This document shows positions 1 through 8,141 of a DNA stretch of 64,000 nucleotides, one piece after another. Below the pieces are notes generated by a model. It had not been told where the DNA came from, ran no database searches, and saw nothing but the letters and a program-made list of their open reading frames with translations. The stretch covers positions 4,603 through 68,602 of the forward strand of contig CAZARD010000009.1 in assembly GCA_964487505.1 (NCBI GenBank), written 5' to 3'. The first letter of the stretch is position 1, and each line of letters opens with the position of its first letter. Both the position numbers and the translations under genes were made by a program. Origin of the DNA: JAFDVJ01 sp964487505. Its GTDB lineage: Bacteria; Acidobacteriota; Blastocatellia; Pyrinomonadales; Pyrinomonadaceae.

Positions 1-1226
1 AGCTTCGCGCGGTCGCGGACCGAGACGACCGCCGCCGAACTGTCGCCGTCGGAATCGAGCGAGACCGTCCAGATCTCGGGGCCGATCGCGCTCAGGAAGG
101 CTTCGGGGTCCGAAACCCCGTACGGTTCGAGGACGCTTCCCGCGAACGTCGCGATGATGTTCGCGTTCGCGGCATCGGTGCTGCGTCCGGCGACGAGGAT
201 CAGGCTTCGCCAGGCGATCTGCGGATTGGAAAGATTGTAACGGGTGGCGCTCATCGGTTCGGCCGGCACGAGATCGACCAGTAGCGTCTCGCCGGCGGCG
301 GCTTTGACCGTTTCCCGGAACACAGTCGCCGAATCCGTTTCGAGCGCGATGTCGTAACGGTCTTCGATCCCGGTCTCGGTCTTCAACGACGACCACACGA
401 TCTCGCGGACGTTTCGCCGGACCAGTTCCGGCAGGACCCGCGCGATAAAACTGCGGCCGTCATCGTCGTCCGTCGCCTCGAGCGCCGTCGAGACCGCCGC
501 GAAATTCGCCAGCTGCGCAATACCGTCGGGAGACACATAACCGGCCGCGAGAAGCTCTGGCGCGGTCACGGAGAGCCTCGAGAATGCCTCGACCTTCGCG
601 AGACTTTCGCCTTCGCCGCGAGCGGCCGCAAGCGATCGGTCGAGCGCCGTTTCATCGTTCGAAAGAAAGATCCGACTTCCGGAAACGAACGCATATGCCT
701 TGCGTCCGTCGGTCGCCGTCCAAACGAAACGCCGGCCCGTCGGCTGATCCGCGGATTCGAGCAAGACTTCCCCGCCGTACGAATCGTTGATGAAATTTCC
801 GAGCGTTTCTTCGACGAATTTCAGGGTGTAGCGGTTCCACGAATGGGTGTCGCCGACCGCGACGAAGCGCGGCTTGAAGTTCAGGACGGAATGATCGGCG
901 GTCAACTCGCTTTGCGTCGCTTCGAATCCGGTCACGCCGACCGCGAACTGCAGACCGTCGAGCGCCGAAAAATCGGTCTTTTTCGCCATCGCCTGCTCGA
1001 AAGGCTTGTTCGATTGAAGGCTTCGCAGCAGCTTTCCGAGATCGTTCGTTTCAAGATAGACGAGCGTTTCCGCCGGAAGCAATGAACGCATCTCGGTCCG
1101 TGACCGGGCGCAGCCCGATGCGAACGCCGCGATCGCGACGACGAGCACGAACACGAAGAATCCGGCGACCGATCGCGTCGATTCCGGCTTTCCGCGCTTT
1201 CCCGTGTTCCTACTTTCCACTATCAT
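1..1226 (-). CDS. Lipoprotein or membrane-anchored protein, DUF3352-like, cut by left edge
   Basis: A minus-strand frame stays open from an ATG at 1224-1226 to the left end, so the C-terminus lies outside the window. The N-terminus has a basic stretch, a hydrophobic segment (about residues 22-38) and an ASGC lipobox-like site, so it is probably a lipoprotein or membrane-anchored. The mature start (SLLPAETLVYLETNDLGKLL) resembles DUF3352-type proteins, which open with a 'LPADT..YLEV.DL' pattern; function is unknown. About 408 residues are visible. A GTG two codons further in (1220) is an alternative start. The start lies only 8 bp from the divergent dehydrogenase start. Family assignment is by pattern recognition only. 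Confidence 0.7.
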   Translation of the reverse strand, partial: MIVESRNTGKRGKPESTRSVAGFFVFVLVVAIAAFASGCARSRTEMRSLLPAETLVYLETNDLGKLLRSLQSNKPFEQAMAKKTDFSALDGLQFAVGVTGFEATQSELTADHSVLNFKPRFVAVGDTHSWNRYTLKFVEETLGNFINDSYGGEVLLESADQPTGRRFVWTATDGRKAYAFVSGSRIFLSNDETALDRSLAAARGEGESLAKVEAFSRLSVTAPELLAAGYVSPDGIAQLANFAAVSTALEATDDDDGRSFIARVLPELVRRNVREIVWSSLKTETGIEDRYDIALETDSATVFRETVKAAAGETLLVDLVPAEPMSATRYNLSNPQIAWRSLILVAGRSTDAANANIIATFAGSVLEPYGVSDPEAFLSAIGPEIWTVSLDSDGDSSAAVVSVRDRAK

Positions 1227-1233
1227 CCAAATT

Positions 1234-2016
1234 ATGACGAAAGTATTTGCGGATAACATTTTACAGGGTAAGGTCGCGTTTGTAACAGGCGGCGGAACGG
1301 GTATCACCGGCGGCGTCGCCCGGGCCTTTGCTGAAGCCGGCGCGAAACTCGCGATCACGTCGCGCAAACAGGAAAACCTCGACGCGATGAAGGGTCTCGT
1401 CGAATCGAACGGAGGCGATTGTTTCACGATCGCGGCCGATGTCCGGGACTATGCCGCCGTCGAGAAGGCGATCGCCGCGACGGTCGAACATTACGGCGCG
1501 ATCGATATCGTCGTCAACGGCGCCGCCGGCAATTTCTTGTGCAAGGCGAACGAACTTTCGGCGAACGGCTTCGGAACGGTCGTCGACATCGACACGAAGG
1601 GCACGTTCAACGTCTGTCGCGCGGCATTCGAGGAATTGAAGAAGTCGCGCGGCCAGATCATCAACATCTCGGCGACGCTGCATTATCTTGCGACGCCGAT
1701 GCAGATACACGTTTCGGCCGCCAAGGCCGGCGTCGACGCAATCACCAGGAACCTTTCGGTCGAATGGGGACGCTTCGGGATCAGGGTGAACGGGATCGCT
1801 CCCGGACCGATCGAGGACACCGAGGGAATGAAGCGGTTGCTGATGCCCGAACTCAAGGAAAAACTTGCCAAGCGGATCCCGATGCAACGATTTGGAAAGA
1901 TCGCGGATATCGAGAACGCGGCGCTGTTCCTTGCGTCCGACGCGGCCAGTTACGTCAACGGCGTGACCCTCGTCGTGGACGGCGGCCAGTGGCTGCTCGG
2001 GACAAGCCTGATGTGA
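1234..2016 (+). CDS. SDR-family oxidoreductase, 2,4-dienoyl-CoA reductase-like
   Basis: A 260-residue short-chain dehydrogenase, normal length for the family. It has the NAD(P)-binding glycine motif (VAFVTGGGTGITGG, about residues 14-27), a Rossmann fold and a C-terminal VVDGGQWL. The central segment NGAAGNFLCKANELSANGF, the DIDTKGTFNV strand and APGPIEDTEGM closely match peroxisomal and bacterial 2,4-dienoyl-CoA reductases (DECR2/FadH type), which lack the usual YxxxK tyrosine context; here the lysine is in HVSAAKAGVDA. Likely role: reduction of 2,4-dienoyl-CoA during beta-oxidation of unsaturated fatty acids. I chose ATG 1234 (MTKVFADNIL); an in-frame GTG at 1204 would place extra residues over the divergent gene. 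Exact substrate is inferred. Confidence 0.85.
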   Translation: MTKVFADNILQGKVAFVTGGGTGITGGVARAFAEAGAKLAITSRKQENLDAMKGLVESNGGDCFTIAADVRDYAAVEKAIAATVEHYGAIDIVVNGAAGNFLCKANELSANGFGTVVDIDTKGTFNVCRAAFEELKKSRGQIINISATLHYLATPMQIHVSAAKAGVDAITRNLSVEWGRFGIRVNGIAPGPIEDTEGMKRLLMPELKEKLAKRIPMQRFGKIADIENAALFLASDAASYVNGVTLVVDGGQWLLGTSLM

Positions 2017-2027
2017 TCCGGGATTTC

Positions 2028-2151
2028 GACCGGAGCGCAAGCTTTGCGCTTGCAGCAGCAAGCGACGCCGCGAATCCGTTGAACACGGCGCCGTTGCCCA
2101 ACGCCGTTCGCGCTTCGCGCTCAGTGCAAGCGGGACGCTTGCGCTCCGGTC
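2028..2151. repeat. Palindromic interspersed repeat (GCAAGCG-GGA-CGCTTGC type)
   Basis: Starts 11 bp after the dehydrogenase stop. A 15-bp perfect inverted repeat (GACCGGAGCGCAAGC at 2028-2042, its reverse complement at 2137-2151) brackets about 95 bp. Its right end contains a short hairpin, GCAAGCG-GGA-CGCTTGC. The 24-bp string at 2124-2147 recurs at 11968-11991, so this is a dispersed REP-like element. No gene is seen between 2017 and the N run. Confidence 0.7.
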
Positions 2152-2265
2152 CGGCTGTTATTGTTGTTGACATCGCGGTCGCGATGGGTTAAAACTACTG
2201 GCATAAGGACCGAAGAAGGAACGCTCGGACGTGAGTCTCAATCGAGATTTGCGCCGGGTTTTTTT

Positions 2266-2365
2266 NNNNNNNNNNNNNNNNNNNNNNNNNNNNNNNNNNN
2301 NNNNNNNNNNNNNNNNNNNNNNNNNNNNNNNNNNNNNNNNNNNNNNNNNNNNNNNNNNNNNNNNN
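2266..2365. other. Assembly gap (100 N)
   Basis: Exactly 100 N, the conventional placeholder for unknown length. The right edge (2373-2403) is a copy of the 31-bp repeat also found at 43440 and 43685, so the assembly probably broke on a repeat. Confidence 0.95.
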
Positions 2366-2372
2366 GTGAGCA

Positions 2373-2403
2373 GTCGGAACTGGGAGCGGCCGCGGCCGGC
2401 AAA
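2373..2403. repeat. Diverged copy of the 31-bp interspersed repeat
   Basis: Aligns without gaps to the repeat at 43440-43470: GTC(A/G)GAAC(C/T)GGGAGCGG, six differing bases, then CCGGCAAA. It lies next to the N run. No coding region is recognised between 2366 and the end of the zinc-ribbon gene at 2441. Confidence 0.6.
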
Positions 2404-2440
2404 ACACACCCCGCCGGCCGCAAATCGCAAATGCCCCGGC

Positions 2441-3547
2441 TCAGCCTTTCATCAGCGCGACCAGCATTACGATGAAGAGAATGATCCCGACGATCGCGAT
2501 GACGAGGCATCCGATCTTCATCCAACTGTATGGACGCTCGCCCTGGACCTCGCCCGTACGCCCGTTGACGACGATCTGAAAGACCTTGTTGTTGAACCGG
2601 TACGCGCCGGCATAGATCGGCAGCAGCAGGTGCTTGAACGTTACGTCGCCGTACTGGGTCGAGACCTGCGAGATGCGCTGCTCGTCGCCGCCGATGCTCT
2701 GGCGGACATCCCCGCAAATGACGTCGTATGCGATTGATTTGAACTTCTCGAAACCCGCATCGAGCGCGATCTGATAGGTCTGGGCCTTGTGCCCGGACAG
2801 GAATGCGGGCTCGTACGATCGCAACTGATCGAGATCCCACGGCTCCAGTTTCCGCAGGTACTTTTCGGGAAGCGACGTTGTCGCCGGAATGCAAACATCG
2901 TCGAAATGACGTGCGACCTGCCCGCTGGCATACGACCAGCGCGTCCGGCGCACCTCGCGCGATTTCTGCTCGCCGTTCTCCTCGTACCATTCCGTTTCGT
3001 AATAGTAATCGCCGCGCTCGCCCGTGTAATAGCTTTCGGTCGAGGCATCGTACGTCCAATACGGGATGTAAACACTGGCGAGCTTGTCGGCCGAGGCCAT
3101 TGTCTTTAGTGCCGACGGCGCGAACCAAAGCGATCCGATCCACGTTCCGAAATTGGCCGTTGCCTGCGGCGGCGGAACCGAGAACGGCAGAACGCCTTCG
3201 GGGGCGACCAGCGGATCGGCGGCCTTCGGCTGCGCGACGATCTTGCCTCCGCAGAACGCGCAGGAGACCGCCGTTTCGGGCGGCGTGAAATTCACGATCG
3301 CCCCGCAGCTGTCGCAGTTGACCTGCATCGCGTTCTGTGCCATCGGTTGCAGATTCTGCGACGCGCGCTCGATGAACTCGTAAAAATCGCGTTCGTCCAC
3401 CGAGCCGTCGGCAACCACTTCCTGCGCGTGCGCACAGTACGGGCAGGCGAGCTTTCCGAGCGCGGCATCGAAAACCATATTCGCGCCGCAGCCTGGGCAC
3501 AGAAACCGATTTACATCCTCTTTGTTGATCTCAGGAGCGTTTTCCAT
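2441..3547 (-). CDS. Zinc-ribbon membrane protein of unknown function
   Basis: 368 residues. The N-terminal quarter carries two zinc-ribbon-like modules: CPGCGANM...CPYC (about residues 17-39) and CDSCG...CAFCGG (about 79-100). The middle is Trp/Tyr-rich (YIPYWTYDAS, ETEWYEENGE) and the end is one predicted transmembrane helix (IGCLVIAIVGIILFIVMLVAL). It resembles bacterial proteins often mislabelled as replication-restart or RNA-polymerase zinc-ribbon proteins; the true function is unknown. The ATG at 3545-3547 overlaps the TGA of the upstream J-domain gene (TGATG), implying translational coupling; a GTG directly before it is an alternative start. Confidence 0.8.
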   Translation of the reverse strand: MENAPEINKEDVNRFLCPGCGANMVFDAALGKLACPYCAHAQEVVADGSVDERDFYEFIERASQNLQPMAQNAMQVNCDSCGAIVNFTPPETAVSCAFCGGKIVAQPKAADPLVAPEGVLPFSVPPPQATANFGTWIGSLWFAPSALKTMASADKLASVYIPYWTYDASTESYYTGERGDYYYETEWYEENGEQKSREVRRTRWSYASGQVARHFDDVCIPATTSLPEKYLRKLEPWDLDQLRSYEPAFLSGHKAQTYQIALDAGFEKFKSIAYDVICGDVRQSIGGDEQRISQVSTQYGDVTFKHLLLPIYAGAYRFNNKVFQIVVNGRTGEVQGERPYSWMKIGCLVIAIVGIILFIVMLVALMKG

Positions 3548-4365
3548 CACTTTTCACGAAATTCCGAGATGTCCATCCCGTATTTCTCGCGCACATAATC
3601 CTCCTGCGCGATGTTCAGATTCTTCAGGTTGGCGAGCCTTCGTTCCGCTTTTCGGATATGCGTCTTCGTCCGCTCTGCCATTTGCTTCAGCAGATCGCGC
3701 CCTTCGCGCATCTCGGCCTCGGATTTCTCGCGCAGGACATAGAGTTCGGAATGCACCGCCACCGAACGCTCGTGCCGGAGCTCGATGAGGCGCTTCTTGA
3801 TCTGGTAGATCTGGCGGATGGCGCGGACCAGTTCGTCGCCGGCAGAATCGCCTTTGACCAGATCGGGGGAATCGCGAAAATCCTCGACGAGCTTGTTCAA
3901 ACGGTTCTGGTCGCCGGCCGCGTACGCCTCGTTGAGTTTGGCCATAAGGCCGTGGCGGCGCTCTTTTTCATCGGCGTCGAGCGCGAGATCCGGATGAATT
4001 ATCCGGGCGAGGTTGTGATAGGCCTTCTTGGCCTCGACGGTCGGCCGCCATTTCTGTCCGCAATGCGCGTCCGATTCGTCGACCGCGGATTCCTCGGCGC
4101 GACGGCGCAGTTCTTCGGCCCGTTTCTTGATCTCCTCATCGTCAGGAACCAGTTTCGCTTCCTCTTCGGCGATCTCGGCCTCGATCTCGTCGAACTCGTG
4201 ATAATACCGCGCGACCTCGATCTTGTAGCGTCCCTCGAAGAGATCGAGTTCCGCGCGCAGATCGGCCATTTCCTCCTCGGCGTCGGCGAGTTTGTCCTTC
4301 AAACGGTCGAGGACCTTTTTCTTCTTATTTAGTTCGATCTCTTCAGGCGCAAGCGTTGATTTCAT
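3547..4365 (-). CDS. Coiled-coil protein with J-domain-like module
   Basis: 272 residues, very charged. Residues about 10-100 are predicted coiled coil (Glu/Lys/Arg-rich heptads). A J-domain-like helix-loop-helix follows, with the key tripeptide preserved in KKAYHNLARIIHPDLA (about residues 113-128); a second helical region occupies the C-terminus. J domains recruit and stimulate DnaK-type Hsp70s, so this is probably a co-chaperone-like or scaffold protein. It is translationally coupled to the downstream zinc-ribbon membrane protein, suggesting a joint role; partners are not evident from the sequence. Confidence 0.75.
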   Translation of the reverse strand: MKSTLAPEEIELNKKKKVLDRLKDKLADAEEEMADLRAELDLFEGRYKIEVARYYHEFDEIEAEIAEEEAKLVPDDEEIKKRAEELRRRAEESAVDESDAHCGQKWRPTVEAKKAYHNLARIIHPDLALDADEKERRHGLMAKLNEAYAAGDQNRLNKLVEDFRDSPDLVKGDSAGDELVRAIRQIYQIKKRLIELRHERSVAVHSELYVLREKSEAEMREGRDLLKQMAERTKTHIRKAERRLANLKNLNIAQEDYVREKYGMDISEFREK

Positions 4366-4395
4366 CCGAACGCATTTTCGACGATTTATTGATTA

Positions 4396-4609
4396 AGTGC
4401 AATACGAGTGCAAAGTGCCGATCGGTGCCCAGTGCAAAGTGCATAGTGCATAGTGCATAGTGCATAGTGCGGCTACACCCCTTCGGCACGCTGTGTTTCC
4501 TAGAAATGACTTTGCACTGCGCGTTTTGCACTATGCACTATGCACTATGCACTTTGCACTGATCGGCACTTTGCACTTTGCACTGATCGGCACTTTGCAC
4601 TTTGCACTG
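4396..4609. repeat. Facing heptamer arrays, unit TGCATAG / TGCACTT
   Basis: Left arm (about 4396-4470) is built of GTGCATA/GTGCAAA units; right arm (about 4509-4608) carries the reverse complement (TGCACTA, TGCACTT), with GATCGGCACTT spacers repeated. The 38-bp core is unique. The arms can fold into a long imperfect hairpin. It occupies the intergenic space between two minus-strand genes (4366-4652), with no coding potential. Confidence 0.85.
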
Positions 4610-4652
4610 AATTTCCCTGTTTACGTTCCGTCACGCGGAACGATGGGGCTCA

Positions 4653-5846
4653 TCAGCCTTCGACTTTGATGAACTTGCTGATCGACACCTCCTCGGCCGC
4701 TTTCAGCGTGGCGACGTTCTTGCTTTCGACCTCGCTCAGTTTATCGTCGGTGAATTCGGGATCGGCCTTGTACCAGGGTTGCGATTCGAAGTACTTCTGC
4801 AGTTCCTTGTCCTTGAAGACCCGCCCGTGCCGGGCGTAGATCTCGTTCCGAAGAACTCGAAGGTCCTCGATGAAGAGCCCCGTCAGCATATCTTCGTTGA
4901 TCGGGTTTGTCGCGAAGAACTCGCGCTGCTCGGCTTCGAGCGTTTCGAGCAACTTCACGTTCTCCGTTTCGACCTTGCCGAGCCGGACTTTTTTTTGGTC
5001 ACGGACGGGCCGATACCAATCGCGCCACTCGAAGATCTGCAGAATTCCGGGCGTCGTCAGTTTCAGGCCCCGCCGAGCGAAGAACTCGAGCCGCATCAGC
5101 CGCAGGTCGTTGAGCGTCACGCCCTTCAGCAATTCGCGCGTCAGCAGGGTCGTCTGGAACTTGTCCATATCGCCGACGGAGACCGCCGTCCGGTGCGATT
5201 CTTCGGCCGAACGGCTGATCGCCTCAAGGTTCTTGCGCTCGAACTCGTTGAGCATCGACGGCGAGTATTTGGGATTCCGTTTGTACCAATATCGCTGATC
5301 GAAGTATTTCTGAAGCCATTCCTGGTCGGGGAACGTCTTGCCGTGGACCGCCTCTATCTCGGCGATCATCACCTGCCAGTCAGCTCCGGTAAAGGCCGCG
5401 ATCTTCTCCTCCGGGATCAGCCGGTCGCGCCAGAAACGCAGGTCTCCCGGCTGTACATACGGATGACGCTTCGCTTCCTCGGCGCGGATCAGGTCGAGAT
5501 TGGCCCGCTCCAAAGGCGTCAGGACCGAGTTCTTGAAATTCGGATTCGGCCGGTACCAGGGCTGTTTCTCGAGATACTCTTGGATCGACCGCTCGGAGAA
5601 GACGCGCCCCCGCTTGCCGAAGAGAATCCCGCGGACGATCGCGATCTCGTCGACCATATCCACGTCGTCGGTGCTGAACTTCAATTTGGCAAGCTGGGCT
5701 TTCGTGACCTTCTTCTTGGAAAAGTCGAACTTGTCCCAGCCGTATCTCGCGAATTCCTTTTCGTCGGCGATCTGCGCAGTGACCGCGCCCGCGGCGACCG
5801 CCACGACCAGCAGCAGCAATATCGATCTTCCTCTTTTCATAATCAT
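4653..5846 (-). CDS. Secreted protein with four YARHG repeats
   Basis: 397 residues with an N-terminal signal peptide (SILLLLVVAVAAGAVTAQ). The rest is four degenerate copies of the YARHG domain: around residues 68-120 (GKRGRVFSERSIQEYLEKQ, PWYRPNP), 140-195 (EAVHGKTFPDQEWLQKYF), 230-285 (FFARRGLKL), and the best copy at 330-385 (IYARHGRVFKDKELQKYF, PWYKADP). The domain is presumed extracellular or periplasmic; its ligand is unknown. The ATG at 5844-5846 overlaps the TGA of the upstream OsmC gene (ATGA), so the two form an operon; ATG 5840 is an alternative start. Confidence 0.8.
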   Translation of the reverse strand: MIMKRGRSILLLLVVAVAAGAVTAQIADEKEFARYGWDKFDFSKKKVTKAQLAKLKFSTDDVDMVDEIAIVRGILFGKRGRVFSERSIQEYLEKQPWYRPNPNFKNSVLTPLERANLDLIRAEEAKRHPYVQPGDLRFWRDRLIPEEKIAAFTGADWQVMIAEIEAVHGKTFPDQEWLQKYFDQRYWYKRNPKYSPSMLNEFERKNLEAISRSAEESHRTAVSVGDMDKFQTTLLTRELLKGVTLNDLRLMRLEFFARRGLKLTTPGILQIFEWRDWYRPVRDQKKVRLGKVETENVKLLETLEAEQREFFATNPINEDMLTGLFIEDLRVLRNEIYARHGRVFKDKELQKYFESQPWYKADPEFTDDKLSEVESKNVATLKAAEEVSISKFIKVEG

Positions 5847-6277
5847 TCTGCCTCGATGATCTCAAAGCTCGTCGTGATCTTGGCCGTCGGACGGACGGTC
5901 GCGGCCACCGAACAGTATTTCGTGTCCGAAAGTTCGATCGCGCTGGCAACGGCCTGTTCGGAAACGTCGTGCCCGTACACCAAATGGTGAATATGAAGCG
6001 CGGTGAACGCGCGCGGATGCTCCTCGCGCCGCTCGCCCGAAATCTCGGCGCGATAGGCCGTGATCTTCTGCCTCTTCTTCTGCAGGATCGATACGACATC
6101 GACCGCGGTGCAGCCGGCGACGGCGATCATCAGAAGTTCGACCGGCGACGGCGCGGTCTTATTTTCTCCTTTGGTGTCAACAGTTATCGAATGGCCGCTG
6201 GGCGACGTTCCGATATAGAGATCGTCGCCGGCCCACCGGACGACGGCTTTCGTTTGATTTTCAGACATCGGGTTCAT
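5843..6277 (-). CDS. OsmC family peroxiredoxin-like protein
   Basis: 144 residues, typical length. OsmC/Ohr proteins reduce organic hydroperoxides with two redox cysteines. Both expected cysteines are present: one in VAGCTAVDV (about residue 56) and one in TKYCSVAAT (about residue 121). PSPVELLMIAVAGC is a strong family signature. This is the YhfA/OsmC-like branch rather than Ohr, judged from the spacing and the KYCSV context. It heads a two-gene unit with the YARHG protein (4-bp overlap). Confidence 0.9.
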   Translation of the reverse strand: MNPMSENQTKAVVRWAGDDLYIGTSPSGHSITVDTKGENKTAPSPVELLMIAVAGCTAVDVVSILQKKRQKITAYRAEISGERREEHPRAFTALHIHHLVYGHDVSEQAVASAIELSDTKYCSVAATVRPTAKITTSFEIIEAE

Positions 6278-6445
6278 CTCCGTGGATTTGAACGCGCCGG
6301 AGCGCGAAAGTTGCGCCTAATTATAGTCGGAAACGCAAAATTGTCTGAACCGATTTAGCGCACAACGTTGTGGCACGCAATCTGCTTCCAATGATGCGCG
6401 GACGGGCCGGAAGATCGCCCGCCCTTTCAGGAAGGAGCAATTCAG

Positions 6446-7993
6446 ATGAACAGATTCAAAAACTTGGTTTCGGTATTCGCGGTGGCGTCGTTTGTCGTTC
6501 TCGGAATGGTGGCGTCGGCGGCCGCGCAGAAGGCGCCCAACGAGCGTGACGTCCGCAACATTCTTCGGAGCCTCGATTCGAAGGTCTCGGACCTTCGCTA
6601 CAGCGTCCGTTACGGCCTGCGCGACTCTGACGATCAGGCGTCGCTCGAGAACGACGTGCTCGAACTCAACCGCAAGGTCCGCGAGTTTCAAACGAATTTC
6701 AATCAGCGCCGCGATAACGCCGACGACGTGCTCGATATCCTGAACACGGCGAAATCGGTCGGCGATTATCTACAAGCCAACCGTGTCAACAAGACCGTCG
6801 AAAAGGACTGGAGCGAGGTCCGAACGCTGCTCGACCGGCTCGCCGGGAACTACTCGGTCTCGTGGGATTGGAACACGGGCGGAACGACCAGCAATTTCCC
6901 GGGATCGGCGAATTCCCTTGTCGGAACGTACCGGCTCGACGCGTCGCGGAGCGAGAACACGCGTGACATCGTCGACAACGCCAACGTCTCCGATTCGGAC
7001 CGGGCCGACCTCGAGGACAAGCTCGAACCGGCCGAAACGGTTGCCATCGACATCCGCGGCACACAGGTGACGCTTGCGTCGTCCCGCGCGTCGGCGGTGA
7101 CCTTCGTCGCCGACGGCCGGACCCGCACCGAGAACTCCGGCGGCAGATCGATCCGCGTCCGCGCGCAGCTCGATAATGGCCAATTGACCATTTCAAGCAT
7201 CGGCGGCGACACCGACTACACGATGATCTTCACGGCCGAGGACGGCGGGCGCGAACTCAAAATCACGCGCCGCGTCACGACCGATTACCTGAACCAAACG
7301 GTTTTCGCGGACAGTTTCTACGAAAAGACCGACTCGGTGGCGCGCATCGACGGCCGGACCGACACGAACACGCCGGTCAGCACGAACGACGACACGTATT
7401 CGTCGAACGATCCCGACGATCGCAACACCAACGATCCGACGATCCGCACGACGCGACCCGGCGACTACATCGTCCCGAACGGCACGGTCATCAGCGGGAT
7501 TCTCGAGAACGACATCAACACGAAGATCTCGCAGAACAACGACCGCTTCCGTCTGACGGTGCAGTCCCCGAACGAGTTTCGCGGCGCGGTCATCGACGGC
7601 TACATCTCCGGGATCAACCGCTCGGGCAAGGTCACGGGCCGTTCGCAGATCACGTTCAATTTCGAGCGGATAACGCTTCGGAACGGCGAATCGTATGATT
7701 TCGCGGGATACCTTCAGGGCATCACCGACCAGAACGGCAAGAACGTCAAGATCGACACCGAGGGAACCGCGAAGGGCGACAGCCAGACGAAAGAGACCGT
7801 CAAGCGCGGCGGGATCGGAGCGGGTGCGGGCGCGCTGATCGGGGCCATTCTCGGCGGCGCGAAAGGCGCGGCGATCGGAGCGATCATCGGCGGCGGCGCC
7901 GGGGCCGGATCGGTCATCGTCCAGGGCAAGGACGATCTCGATCTCAAACGCGGATCGATGATCACGGTCCAGTCATCGTCACCGAACCGGTGA
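6446..7993 (+). CDS. Secreted protein with C-terminal glycine zipper
   Basis: 515 residues behind a strong ribosome binding site (AGGAAGGAG, about 6 bp upstream). Signal peptide at residues 1-27 (VFAVASFVVLGMVASAAAQ). The first half is a charged helical region and a beta-rich segment; residues about 340-445 form a module (DYIVPNGTVISGILENDI, FNFERITLRNGESYDF) often met in Acidobacteriota surface proteins. Residues 460-495 are a textbook glycine zipper (GGIGAGAGALIGAILGG), suggesting membrane insertion or oligomerisation. Likely a cell-envelope protein; function not known. A facing heptamer repeat begins 6 bp after the stop. Confidence 0.75.
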   Translation: MNRFKNLVSVFAVASFVVLGMVASAAAQKAPNERDVRNILRSLDSKVSDLRYSVRYGLRDSDDQASLENDVLELNRKVREFQTNFNQRRDNADDVLDILNTAKSVGDYLQANRVNKTVEKDWSEVRTLLDRLAGNYSVSWDWNTGGTTSNFPGSANSLVGTYRLDASRSENTRDIVDNANVSDSDRADLEDKLEPAETVAIDIRGTQVTLASSRASAVTFVADGRTRTENSGGRSIRVRAQLDNGQLTISSIGGDTDYTMIFTAEDGGRELKITRRVTTDYLNQTVFADSFYEKTDSVARIDGRTDTNTPVSTNDDTYSSNDPDDRNTNDPTIRTTRPGDYIVPNGTVISGILENDINTKISQNNDRFRLTVQSPNEFRGAVIDGYISGINRSGKVTGRSQITFNFERITLRNGESYDFAGYLQGITDQNGKNVKIDTEGTAKGDSQTKETVKRGGIGAGAGALIGAILGGAKGAAIGAIIGGGAGAGSVIVQGKDDLDLKRGSMITVQSSSPNR

Positions 7994-7998
7994 GGCAT

Positions 7999-8119
7999 GT
8001 GGGATTTGGGATTTGGGATCTGGGATTTGGGAGTTTCACGGACTCTTGGTCGATTCCTTGATCTCAGATCCCATAACCGAAATCCGCAATCCCAAAAATC
8101 CCAAATCCCAAATCCCGAA
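7999..8119. repeat. Facing heptamer arrays, unit GGGATTT
   Basis: Left arm (7999-8032) is four-plus GGGATTT-like units; the right arm (8084-8119) is the reverse complement (AAATCCC). The ~50-bp core is unique. The left arm has four GGG tracts spaced by 4 nt, matching the G-quadruplex consensus. The element fills the gap between two co-oriented genes. Confidence 0.85.
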
Positions 8120-8141
8120 TGCGTTATGTTATCTTCTCCCA

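Noticed and set aside
4396..4609. Possible CRISPR array
   Set aside because: The repeats are 7-mers without spacers, arranged as inverted arms, and no cas gene is present.
7999..8032. Telomere-like GGGATTT repeat marking a linear chromosome end
   Set aside because: Internal position, facing arms and different units elsewhere; genes continue on both sides.
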